64,000 bases of DNA, taken from assembly GCA_963732765.1 (NCBI GenBank), contig CAVTAS010000003.1, positions 1 to 64,000 of the forward strand, written 5' to 3'. A model generated the notes under the pieces. It worked only from the letters and a program-made list of their open reading frames with translations, searched no databases and was not told the origin of the DNA. Below are positions 9,125 to 17,567 of the stretch, in pieces. Position 1 is the stretch's first letter, and each line of letters starts with the position of its first letter. Both the position numbers and the translations under genes were made by a program. The stretch comes from JANYHF01 sp963732765. GTDB taxonomy: Bacteria; Pseudomonadota; Alphaproteobacteria; Rhizobiales; Hyphomicrobiaceae.

Positions 9125-9778
9125 ATGATCATTGCCATCGACGGACCGGCAGCCTCGGGCAAGGGCACGCTGGCTAAGCGCATCGCTGCCCACTACGGTT
9201 TCCATCATCTCGATACCGGGACGCTCTACCGGGCGGTCGCGCGCGATCTCAAAGTGCGCGGGCTGAAGTTCGAGGATGTCTGGGCCGGTGTGGTGGCCGC
9301 GCGCGTGCTCAATCCGGCCACGCTCGACGATCCCGCATTGCGCGGCCGCGAGGCAGGGGATGCTGCCTCAATCGTCGCCGCCATTCCGGAAGTGCGCGCT
9401 ACGTTATTGAAATTTCAGCAGGATTACGCTCGTAAGGCGCCCGGCACCGTGCTCGACGGCCGCGACATCGGCACCGTGGTGTGCCCGGCGGCGGAGGTTA
9501 AAATCTTCGTCACGGCCAGCCCCGAGGAACGCGCGCGCCGGCGCTTTGCCGAACTCTCGATGTCCGATCCAACTCTGACACTCGATAAGGTCCTTTCCGA
9601 CATCCGCGGCCGCGACTTGCGCGACGCCTCGCGCGAAACCGCCCCCATGAAACCAGCTGAAGACGCGGCCTTGCTCGATACGACGCATTTGGATATAGAT
9701 GGCGCCTTCAGAGCCGCCGTGGATCTGATCTCGACCAGAACGGGCAACTTTGGCCAGCCGAGGCGTTCCTCCTTTTGA
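9125..9778 (+). CDS. cmk: (d)CMP kinase
   Basis: A 217-residue nucleoside monophosphate kinase that phosphorylates CMP/dCMP with ATP. It begins at ATG 9125 with 'MIIAIDGPAASGKGTLAKRI', the P-loop of Cmk, followed by 'HHLDTGTLYRAVA' (CMP site), 'VLDGRDIGTVVCP' and 'SPEERARRRFAEL' (lid region). Length and motif order are normal. rpsA follows 200 bases downstream, the standard cmk-rpsA order. Longer in-frame starts upstream only translate repeat copy D. Confidence 0.95.
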   Translation: MIIAIDGPAASGKGTLAKRIAAHYGFHHLDTGTLYRAVARDLKVRGLKFEDVWAGVVAARVLNPATLDDPALRGREAGDAASIVAAIPEVRATLLKFQQDYARKAPGTVLDGRDIGTVVCPAAEVKIFVTASPEERARRRFAELSMSDPTLTLDKVLSDIRGRDLRDASRETAPMKPAEDAALLDTTHLDIDGAFRAAVDLISTRTGNFGQPRRSSF

Positions 9779-9979
9779 GGTGCGCCCATTGGCATTTGGC
9801 TCGACCGCTGATCGTAGCGACGTTGGGGATGGATCGGGGTTTGCGACCCTGAAACTCCCTCCCAGGGCGGCAACGCTAACCTTTGCTTGGGTTTTGCGGT
9901 TTTCGGGGCAGCGCCCCGGCGATTGCACATCCCATGCCCCGAACGCAACCGTAGTCCGGGAAGCCACTTAGGAGTTTGA

Positions 9980-11717
9980 ATGTCCGCAGCACACATGGTC
10001 GAAACCAACCGCGAGATGAACCCGTCGCGCGACGATTTTGAAGCCCTTCTGAATCAGAGCTTCGACTTCTGATGGCCTCTCGGAAGGCAATGTCATCAAG
10101 GGCACGATTGTTGGCATCGAGAAGGATCTCGCCATCATCGATGTCGGCCTGAAGACCGAAGGCCGGATACCCCTGAAAGAATTCCAGACCCCCGGCATGG
10201 ATATCCAGCTGAAGGTCGGCGACATTGTCGAAGTCTATCTTGAGCGGGTCGAGAATGCGCTCGGCGAGGCCGTGCTCAGCCGCGAAAAGGCCAAGCGCGA
10301 AGAGAGCTGGATCAAGCTCGAGCAGCAGTTCACGAAACAGGAGAAGGTGACTGGCATCATCTTCAACAAGGTCAAGGGCGGCTTCACGGTCGATCTCGAT
10401 GGCGCGGTGGCGTTCCTGCCCGGCAGCCAGGTCGACATCCGCCCGGTGCGCGACATCGGCCCGCTGATGCATCAGCCGCTGCCGTTCCTGATCCTCAAGA
10501 TGGACAAGCGCCGCGGCAATATCGTGGTGTCGCGCCGTTCAGTCCTGGAAGAGACGAGGCAAGAGCAGCGTTCGGAGATCGTCTCCAAGCTGGAAGAAGG
10601 CCAGGTCATCGAGGGCGTGGTCAAGAACATCACCGATTACGGCGCGTTCATCGATTTGGGCGGCATCGACGGCCTGCTGCATGTCACCGACATGGCATGG
10701 CGCCGCGTCAATCACCCCAGCGAAATCGTCAATGTCGGCGATAGCGTCAAGGTACAGATCGTCCGCATCAATCCGGACAGCCAGCGCATTTCGCTCGGCA
10801 TGAAGCAGCTCTTGAACGATCCCTGGCAGTCGATCGAGACCAAGTATCCGGTCGGCGGCAAGCTCTCGGGCAAGGTCACGAACATCGCCGATTACGGCGC
10901 GTTCGTCGAGCTGGAGCCGGGCGTCGAGGGTCTGATCCACGTCTCGGAAATGAGCTGGACCAAGAAGAACATCCACCCCGGCAAGATCGTTGCGACCTCG
11001 CAGGAAGTCGAAGTGCAGGTGCTGGAAGTCGATCCGGTCAAGCGCCGTATTTCACTCGGCCTCAAGCAGACCCAGGCCAATCCGTGGGAGAGCTTCCTCA
11101 CCACCCATCCCAAGGGTTCGGCCATCGAAGGCCAGATCCGCAACATCACCGAGTTCGGCCTGTTTGTCGGCCTGGATACCGGCATCGACGGCATGGTCCA
11201 TCTGTCGGATCTGGCCTGGAACCAGCCCGGCGAAGAGGCCATCAAGGCCTACAAGAAGGGCGACAACGTCAAGGCTGTGGTGCTGGACGTCGACACCGAC
11301 AAGGAGCGCATCAGCCTCGGCATCAAGCAGGTTGACGGCGACCCATTCGAGAATGTCGCTGGCATGAAGAAGGGCTCCTCGGTCACCTGCCACGTCATCC
11401 AGGTGCAGGAGAACGGCATCGAAGTGAAGATCGGCGATACCGATCAGACCGCCTTCATCAAGCGCGCCGACCTCTCGCGCGACGCCTCCGAGCGCCGCCC
11501 CGAGCGCTTCTCGGTGGGCGACAAGGTGGACGCCATGGTCACCCAGGTCGACAAGGCCACGCGCCGCGTCTCGGTGTCGATCAAGGCGCTCGAGATCACC
11601 GAAGAGAAGGAAGCCGTGGCGCAGTTCGGATCGTCGGATTCGGGCGCATCGCTAGGCGATATTCTCGGCGCCGCTTTGAAGAAGCGGACCGGCGACGAGG
11701 CGGAGAAGGCGGAGTAG
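9980..11717 (+). CDS. rpsA: 30S ribosomal protein S1 (one apparent frameshift near codon 30)
   Basis: The start ATG at 9980 follows 'aggagtttga' and reads MSAAHMVETNREMNPSRDDF, the normal alphaproteobacterial S1 start. It then hits TGA after 'NQSFDF'. Removing one t in 'gacttctgat' (about 10067) gives 'SFDSDGLSEGNVIKGT' and restores about 579 codons with six S1 repeats, for example 'NITDYGAFIDLGGIDGLLHV' and 'VTNIADYGAFVELEPGVEG'. S1 is essential for mRNA binding to the ribosome, so the break is almost surely a sequence error. The 200-base leader contains a cggggc/gccccg hairpin (about 9914-9930) before the start and may be the usual autoregulatory region. A strong terminator follows. Confidence 0.93.
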
Positions 11718-11745
11718 GCTTTCTCTGTAGCCGGATGGAACGAGG

Positions 11746-11780
11746 AGGCCCGCGCCGAGCAGTCGGCGCGGGCCTTTTTC
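11746..11780 (+). terminator. Rho-independent terminator of rpsA
   Basis: A perfect 13-base stem, aggcccgcgccga (11746-11758) with tcggcgcgggcct (11763-11775), loop gcag, followed directly by ttttc. It starts 28 bases after the rpsA stop codon. Confidence 0.93.
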
Positions 11781-11783
11781 TTG

Positions 11784-12006
11784 CCCTCTCCCCCGCTACT
11801 TCGCGGGGGAGAGGGTGGCGCCCGAGCCGAAGGCGAGGAATGAGCGCCGGGTGAGGGGCAGACGCTTGCTCCGCCCCTGGCGCAGCGGGCGCCAGGTCCT
11901 GCTATCGCGCACCGTCCACCGAGCAAGCGGCCGCCCATCCGGCCCTATTTCCTCGTGCTGCGCACTCGGAGGGCCACCTTCTCCCCCTGAAGAAGGGGGA
12001 GAAGGG
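11784..12006. repeat. Palindromic intergenic element, copy E, with a downstream module
   Basis: Left hairpin ccctctcccccgc/gcgggggagaggg (11784-11815), 'gggtgaggggcagacgcttg', a GC-rich dyad (gcgcccgc-type), then 'gagcaagcggccgcccatcc' and a right hairpin ccttctccccct/agggggagaagg. After it, at about 12022-12060, comes 'cttatgccagcgcctatgcg' plus 'ccttcgcggtgatgacga', which also follows copy H at 33698-33735. Confidence 0.78.
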
Positions 12007-12091
12007 AAGTGGGGCCGTCGGCTTATGCCAGCGCCTATGCGCCTTCGCGGTGATGACGAATTGGTCAGGTACCAAACGATAGCGTCTGAAG

Positions 12092-12451
12092 CTACAGCTG
12101 ATAGACGCTGGCCGACAGTTTCACGATATCGAATTCGCAGCGGATTTCGGCCGGCGCCTTGCGTGCGACCAGCACGAGATACGTGCTCGGTGTGACCGAT
12201 ATGGCGGACAAATCGGCCATCGCAGCCTCACGCACCGAGCGCCCGACCACCAGCGAGAGCGATTCCGGCTCGCTCCAGGCCGCATAGCCGATCGCCAGAT
12301 TGCGCGACTTGGCTTCCAGCTGGCAGCGCTCGACAGCGTCCTGCCGATAGGTGTTGATCAGCACATCGACCAGCGCGCTACGGTAGACGTATTCCTGGTA
12401 GCCGAACTTGGCGCCGGCCAGCAGCACGACGAACAGGATGAGGCTGCGCAA
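12092..12451 (-). CDS. Hypothetical membrane-anchored protein
   Basis: A 119-residue protein with a TTG start at 12451 (LRSLILFVVLLAGAKFGYQ) preceded by 'gggagtggaccc'. One hydrophobic N-terminal segment (about residues 2-15) suggests a signal anchor. The remaining soluble part is mixed and ends 'IVKLSASVYQL'; it contains two cysteines. I do not recognise the family. It is on the same strand as the glycosyltransferase gene from 12779, separated by repeat copy F, so it may have a small accessory role in envelope polysaccharide synthesis, but this is only context. Confidence 0.5.
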   Translation of the reverse strand: MRSLILFVVLLAGAKFGYQEYVYRSALVDVLINTYRQDAVERCQLEAKSRNLAIGYAAWSEPESLSLVVGRSVREAAMADLSAISVTPSTYLVLVARKAPAEIRCEFDIVKLSASVYQL

Positions 12452-12556
12452 GGGTCCACTCCCAGACAAGGCCGCCGGCCTCCCCCACTGGACGCCAATT
12501 GCCGTGGACCATGGTGCCCGCACATGGTGAAGAAAGGCTTGCAGACTGTGCTGTCT

Positions 12557-12757
12557 ACCTTCTCTCCCTTCTTCAGGGGGAGAAGGTGGCCCCCAGAGGG
12601 CGAGGCGCGAGGGAACAAGGGCCGGATGGGCAGTCACTTGGTCCGCTCTTCTCACGACTCGTGCGGAGCAAGCGGCTGCCCCTCACCTGTCGCTGATTCC
12701 GTCGCGCTGAGGCGCTCCGGGCGACATCCTCTCCCCCGCGACAAGCGGGGGAGAGGA
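12557..12757. repeat. Palindromic intergenic element, copy F
   Basis: Left hairpin accttctctccctt/agggggagaaggt (imperfect), internal 'cggatgggcagtcacttggt' and inverted 'gcggagcaagcggctgcccc', then 'cctctcccccgc' with 'gcgggggagagg' (12728-12757). It separates the hypothetical gene from the glycosyltransferase gene upstream of it. Confidence 0.75.
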
Positions 12758-12778
12758 AGAGAGCGGTTCGCGCTTCTG

Positions 12779-13957
12779 TCAGGCCGCCAACTTCTTCGTT
12801 GAGGCCGCACTGTCCAGTACCCGCAACGCCACCATGACCTCGGCGGCTTTGGCGTCCCAGGACTCCAGCCGCACGCGCTCGCGCTGCTTTGCCGGATCGT
12901 GCCAGCCCGACAGCGCCTCGCTCAAGGCCGCAGCAAACCTGGCCCCGTCCGAAGCGACCCGCACCAGATCGGCATAGGGCGCCAAAGCTGGGAACGGTGT
13001 CGTCACTACCGGACGGCCGACTGCGAGATATTCCTTCAGCTTGATCGGGTTACAGCCCTTGATCCACTCGCTGTTGTTCCACGGCATGACCAGCGCGTCG
13101 CAGGCGGCCATGTAGTTGGCCACCTCGTCGTAGGGCTTGCGGCCGAGGAAATGCACGTTCGAGTGAGGGCACCAGCCCTCGGGCAGCGACGAGCCGCCAA
13201 CCATCACGAACTGCACGTGTGGCAGCGCGCGAACCACATCGAGGAACAGCGGCGGATCGAAGGTGTGTGCATCGATGCCGCCGATGAAACCGACGCGCGG
13301 GCCTGGGATTGCTATGACATCGGCGGGCGTCTCCAGGGCGGTCCCTGCTGCGACAAAGCGATCGTAGTCGACGCCATGCGAGACCAGCAGCGAGCGGGCG
13401 ACCTGGCTCCGTTCCTCGGCTTGCAGATCGGAATTGCAATAGACCACCAGGTCGGCGCGCGCCTTCATGGCCGCAATCTGCCGTCGGAGGATGTTCGGGT
13501 CGCCCTCGGGGAAGGCCTCGAAGCGGTCGGTACGCTGCATCGCCATCGGCGCGCCGGCGAATGCATCCATCAGTCCTGCGCCGGCAGGGCAATGCAACCA
13601 GAGCAGCGGCCGTTCGATGCCGATACGGCGGGCAAAGAATTTTATCTGTGGAGCGAGCGCCCAGCCAAAGGCGGTTTCGCCGAGCTGCCCCGGTACGCTG
13701 AAGGGCGATAGGACGTGGAAGTTATTCTCGATGTGCACCAGACCGCGGCCAAGGCTGCCGAGTTTGCGCCTGATGCGGGCCAGAAACTGTCCACCCTCGC
13801 GCACCGACGGAAAGCGCACGCCAAGTGAGTTGACGAACAGGACGGGCACGTCGCGTGCAATCCGGCGCATGATCTGGAAATCGAAATGGCCGCGGTTGTG
13901 GTACCACCAGTCCTCGCCGCCAATACAAACGATGCCGTCGAACGCTGCCGATGCCAT
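12779..13957 (-). CDS. Glycosyltransferase (GT4-like, GT-B fold)
   Basis: A 392-residue soluble glycosyltransferase. The N-terminal part contains 'DWWYHNRGHFDFQIMRRIAR' (acceptor side). The C-terminal Rossmann half has 'PRVGFIGGIDAHTFD', 'VQFVMVGGSS', 'VHFLGRKPYDEVANYMAACD' and the donor-binding 'NPIKLKEYLAVGRPVVTT', where E in KEYLA corresponds to the conserved glutamate of GT4 enzymes. It would transfer a sugar from a nucleotide donor during polysaccharide synthesis. It is divergent from a GT2 gene at 14150, with a 24-base hairpin in the intergenic space, and heads the first polysaccharide block. Confidence 0.85.
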   Translation of the reverse strand: MASAAFDGIVCIGGEDWWYHNRGHFDFQIMRRIARDVPVLFVNSLGVRFPSVREGGQFLARIRRKLGSLGRGLVHIENNFHVLSPFSVPGQLGETAFGWALAPQIKFFARRIGIERPLLWLHCPAGAGLMDAFAGAPMAMQRTDRFEAFPEGDPNILRRQIAAMKARADLVVYCNSDLQAEERSQVARSLLVSHGVDYDRFVAAGTALETPADVIAIPGPRVGFIGGIDAHTFDPPLFLDVVRALPHVQFVMVGGSSLPEGWCPHSNVHFLGRKPYDEVANYMAACDALVMPWNNSEWIKGCNPIKLKEYLAVGRPVVTTPFPALAPYADLVRVASDGARFAAALSEALSGWHDPAKQRERVRLESWDAKAAEVMVALRVLDSAASTKKLAA

Positions 13958-13985
13958 GCCCCGACCCTCTTAACACAAAGACACC

Positions 13986-14037
13986 GTTGCGGCTCCATCG
14001 CCTACTCCCCAACGGGAGAAGGCGATGGAGCCGCAAC
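13986..14037. repeat. Long hairpin between divergent glycosyltransferase genes
   Basis: The arms gttgcggctccatcgcct (13986-14003) and aggcgatggagccgcaac (14020-14037) pair perfectly over 18 bases. After one a-a mismatch, ctccc and gggag pair again around a caac loop. No T-run follows on either strand. Position between two 5' ends argues against a terminator. Confidence 0.75.
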
Positions 14038-14149
14038 AGTTGAGTTCATGTTGGCAGATTTGCGTAAACCTTCCTTTACTGTTCCGGTAATTTTGATCGC
14101 AATTCAGCAAGTTAACTCGGGCTTCAAGCGAGTTTGCTAACCTCGTCAA

Positions 14150-15215
14150 ATGGTGAGGATCATCAGGCACGATTTCATGGCCGGACTGGCGCATGCCAGC
14201 GAGGGCGGCGGACGCGCGTCCAAGGATAACGGCCCGCCCCCGCTGCTCTCGATCATCGTCGTCTCCTACAACACGCGCGAGATGACCATGGCTTGCCTCG
14301 CCTCGGTAATGGCCGAGACGCGCGATGCGCCCTATGAGCTGATCGTGGTCGACAACGCATCAAGCGATGGCTCCGCGGCGGCCATTGCCACGCTCGGCGA
14401 GCGCGTGCGGCTGCTGGCGCTGAACGAGAACATCGGTTTTGCCCGCGCCAACAACCTGGCGGCACGCAAAGCGCGCGGCGAACTCTTGCTGCTGCTCAAT
14501 CCCGATACCCTGGTTCTCGATCGCGCCATTGACCGGCTGGCCACCTTCGCAACGGCCAATCGAAGCTCTGGACTATGGGGTGGACGGACCTTGTTTGGCG
14601 ATCGCACGCTCGATCCCACCAGCGTCTGGGCGCGCATGACGCCGTGGTCGATGGCCTGACCGCGCCCTGGGACTCGATCAGGCCTTTGCTGCGACCCGGT
14701 TGTTCAACCCCGAGGGCTACGGCGGCTGGGCCCGCGACAGCATCCGTCCCGTCGACATCGTGTGCGGATGTTTCCTGATGATCCGTACCGGGCTGTGGGA
14801 ACAGCTCGATGGCTTTGATCGCGCCTTCTTCATGTATGGCGAGGAGGCGGATCTCTGCCTGCGCGCCGCCGCGTTGGGCGCGCGGCCGTTGTTCACGCCC
14901 ACCGCCACCATCGTCCACTACGGCGGCGCGTCCGAGCGCACGCAGGCCGGCAAGGTCGAAAAATTGTTCCGTGCAAAGATCACGCTGATGCGCCGCCATT
15001 GGAGCGCACCCGCACGCGCTTTCGGGAAGACGATGCTGCTGGTCTGGCCGCTGTCGCGACTGTTGGCGGCGACCGTGCTCGGGCGCGCGCAGCAAGCCGC
15101 CATGTGGCGCGAGGTCTGGAGCCATCGCGCAACCTGGCTGGCCGGCTACGACGAGCCCGCCAGCGTTCCATCGAACACAGTTGTCAGCCTCGACGCTGGC
15201 CAAACGGCGCTTTAG
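14150..15215 (+). CDS. GT2-family glycosyltransferase (rhamnosyltransferase-like), one apparent frameshift
   Basis: The first frame gives 'LLSIIVVSYNTREMTMACLA', 'ELIVVDNASSDGSAAAIA', 'NIGFARANNLAARKARGE' and 'LLNPDTLVL', the GT-A fold with its DNxSxDGS metal motif region. Removing one a near 14658 gives 'MACRALGLDQAF' and joins to 'RLFNPEGYGGWARD', 'VCGCFLMIRTGLWEQL' and 'DRAFFMYGEEADLCLRAA'. The protein resembles WbbL/RfbF rhamnosyltransferases. The start may instead be ATG at 14177. It is followed after 11 bases by another transferase gene and then by a flippase gene, so it belongs to the polysaccharide block. Confidence 0.82.
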
Positions 15216-15226
15216 GGAAAACGCAA

Positions 15227-16060
15227 ATGCAGATCGACGCCATCGAAATTTCGGCAACACCCGTCGCCGGCCCCGTGCGCTACAGCATCTGCACGCTGGT
15301 GACCGGGCGTGCCGAGTATGCGGCCATGCTGTCGTCGTTCCGCGCGCACGGGTTCAGCGAGCCGTCGTGCGAATTCCTCTTCATCGACAACACCGTCGCC
15401 AATGCGGCGACCGCCTATGACGGCCTCAACCGCATGATCGATGCGGCGCGCGGGCGTTATGTCATCCTGTGCCATCAGGATGTGCGCCTGATTGCCGATG
15501 GCCGCACCGATCTCGACCAGCGGTTGGCCGAGTTGGAACAGCGCGATCCCAATTGGGCGGTGGCGGGCAATGCCGGTGGCGTCGGACCTGGGCGGCTGGC
15601 CATGCGCATCAGCGATCCGCATGGCGACAACCGCAAAATCGGCGATCTGCCGGCGCGCGCGCTGTCGCTGGACGAGAACTTCCTGGTACTGAAGCGCGCC
15701 GCCCGCATCGGCTTGTCGCATGACCTGAAGGGCTTCCACTTCTACGGTGCCGATCTATGCATGGCAGCCGACGTCATGGGCTACTCGACCTATGTCATCG
15801 ACTTCCACCTGCGCCACTTGAGCGACGGCGTGGTCACGCCCGCCTTCTATGCGGCGCGGCGGGAGTTTCGCGCCAAGTGGTCGCGTGCTTTGCGCTCGCG
15901 CTGGATGCAGACCACGTGCGGCATCATGCTGCTCACTGGCAGCCCGGCTGGTCAGGCATTCGGGGCCGCGATCCAACGCCATGCCCTGCGCATCGCGCGG
16001 CGGCTGCCGTTCGCGACCAGCTGGCCCACCGCCAGCGAGACGAAAAGCGGCGCGCTATGA
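15227..16060 (+). CDS. Glycosyltransferase-like protein (GT2-related)
   Basis: A 277-residue protein; ATG 15227 follows 'agggaaaacgcaa'. Residues near the N-terminus read 'RYSICTLVTGRAEYAAMLSS' and 'EFLFIDNTVANAATAYDGLN', then 'ARGRYVILCHQDVRL', which is the pattern of a GT-A nucleotide-sugar fold with an HQD acidic motif in place of the usual DxD. A second part has 'LKGFHFYGADLCMAADVMGY' and 'VIDFHLRHLSDG', resembling the acceptor half of such enzymes. Its stop overlaps the flippase start (ATGA), so the two genes are coupled. Donor and acceptor are unknown. Confidence 0.72.
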   Translation: MQIDAIEISATPVAGPVRYSICTLVTGRAEYAAMLSSFRAHGFSEPSCEFLFIDNTVANAATAYDGLNRMIDAARGRYVILCHQDVRLIADGRTDLDQRLAELEQRDPNWAVAGNAGGVGPGRLAMRISDPHGDNRKIGDLPARALSLDENFLVLKRAARIGLSHDLKGFHFYGADLCMAADVMGYSTYVIDFHLRHLSDGVVTPAFYAARREFRAKWSRALRSRWMQTTCGIMLLTGSPAGQAFGAAIQRHALRIARRLPFATSWPTASETKSGAL

Positions 16061-17517
16061 CCACGGCGGCGTTGCGTAAGACGGCTCTCATCAAGCGGAT
16101 CGTGAACCAGGGCGCGTTGATGCTCGCCGGGTTTGGCGGTGCGCAGATGCTCGGCTTTCTGCGCAACATCCTCCTGGCCCATCTCATCTCAAAAGGTGAC
16201 TTCGGAACCGCAGCCGCGCTGACCATTGCGTTGCAGACCTTCGAGATGGTCAGCGACGTCGCGGTCGACCGGCTGATCCTGCAGGCCGGCGACGACAACG
16301 ATCTGACGCTGATGGCAAATGGCCATACCGTGCTTCTGCTGCGCGCAGCGCTGATGAGCGTGCTGCTGTGGCTTGCCGCGCCGCTGTTTGCCCAAGCCTT
16401 CAGCCTGGTCGAGGCGACCACGGCCTTCCGTGCGGTGGCGCTGATCCCGTTGTTGAAGGGGTTCATGCATCTCGACTGCCGGCGCGCGCAGCGTCGCCTG
16501 GACAATCGTGCCGCGGTGCTGGTCGAGATCATTCCGCAGGCGCTGGCGTTGGCGGCGGTGTGGCCGGCCGTTGCTCTGACCCAGGACTATACGGCGGCGC
16601 TGTGGGTAACCGGCATCCAGGCGGCGGCGACCAGCATTGTCTCGCATCTGCTGGCCAGGACGCCCTATCGCCTTGCGCTCGATTCCGCCGAATTGCGCCG
16701 CTTCCTGCATTTCGGTTGGCCGATCCTGCTGAGTGCGATCCCGCTGCTGGCGGTATTCCAGGGCGACCGGGCGATCGTGGCGCGCTATCAGGGCGTGGAA
16801 GCGCTGGCTGGTTACACGGTGGCGTTCCTGGTCACCATGGTGCCGGCGACGCTTGCGGTACGGGTTGGCCTGTCGCTGATGCTGCCCCTTCTGGCCGGCA
16901 CGGAAAACGCACCCGCCCGCCGCAATGAACGCTTTACACTGATGTTCGAAGTCTCCGTGCTGGCAGCCTCGCTCTATCTCGCCGGCTTCCTGATACTGGG
17001 CGGCGATGTGGTGCGGCTGGCCTTCGGGCACAATTATGACGGCTACGGATCGGTGACCGGTGCGCTGGCCCTGATGTGGGCGTTGCGGCTGCTGCAAGCG
17101 CCATTTGGGGCCTTGCTGATGTCGGCCGGCGACAATCGGCCGTTGCTGGTTGCCGGCGTCATTCGCGCGCTGGCGCTGATCCCGACGCTGCTGGCGGCTT
17201 GGTCCGGCATGGATCTGGCTGTGCTCGGGTTGTGCGGCGCCTTTGGCGAGCTTGCCGCCATTGTCTACTTCGCCTGGTGGATGCGGCGCGACTTCGCCCC
17301 CTTGAGCAAGGTCGTGCTGACGCGTACGGCCTTTCTCGGGCTGATCGTCTGCATCACCACGCCGTTCTGGCATGGCAATTGGGCCGATTTGCCGCTGCCG
17401 GTTGCGGGATCGATGGCGGCCGTGGTGGCCCTGTTTGTGGTCGCGGCCGCCGCCGCCATCATGCCCTCGACGCGGGCCGAGCTGCGGTCTTTTCGCGACG
17501 CCTCAGCTGGCGGATAG
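16057..17517 (+). CDS. Polysaccharide flippase (Wzx/oligosaccharide flippase family)
   Basis: A 486-residue integral membrane protein with about 12-14 hydrophobic segments. 'MLAGFGGAQMLGFLRNILLA' followed by 'LISKGDFGTAAAL' is the usual start of MOP-superfamily polysaccharide flippases. It would flip undecaprenyl-linked repeat units across the inner membrane. It is coupled to the upstream transferase by an ATGA overlap and is followed by a GT39 gene. The window contains no second flippase, so it probably serves the export genes at 34641-41940 as well. Confidence 0.85.
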   Translation: MTTAALRKTALIKRIVNQGALMLAGFGGAQMLGFLRNILLAHLISKGDFGTAAALTIALQTFEMVSDVAVDRLILQAGDDNDLTLMANGHTVLLLRAALMSVLLWLAAPLFAQAFSLVEATTAFRAVALIPLLKGFMHLDCRRAQRRLDNRAAVLVEIIPQALALAAVWPAVALTQDYTAALWVTGIQAAATSIVSHLLARTPYRLALDSAELRRFLHFGWPILLSAIPLLAVFQGDRAIVARYQGVEALAGYTVAFLVTMVPATLAVRVGLSLMLPLLAGTENAPARRNERFTLMFEVSVLAASLYLAGFLILGGDVVRLAFGHNYDGYGSVTGALALMWALRLLQAPFGALLMSAGDNRPLLVAGVIRALALIPTLLAAWSGMDLAVLGLCGAFGELAAIVYFAWWMRRDFAPLSKVVLTRTAFLGLIVCITTPFWHGNWADLPLPVAGSMAAVVALFVVAAAAAIMPSTRAELRSFRDASAGG

Positions 17518-17567
17518 TGCGTCTCTCTGCGCCCTGCCGGGGGCCGGTTCGCCTGCTATGAGGTGGC

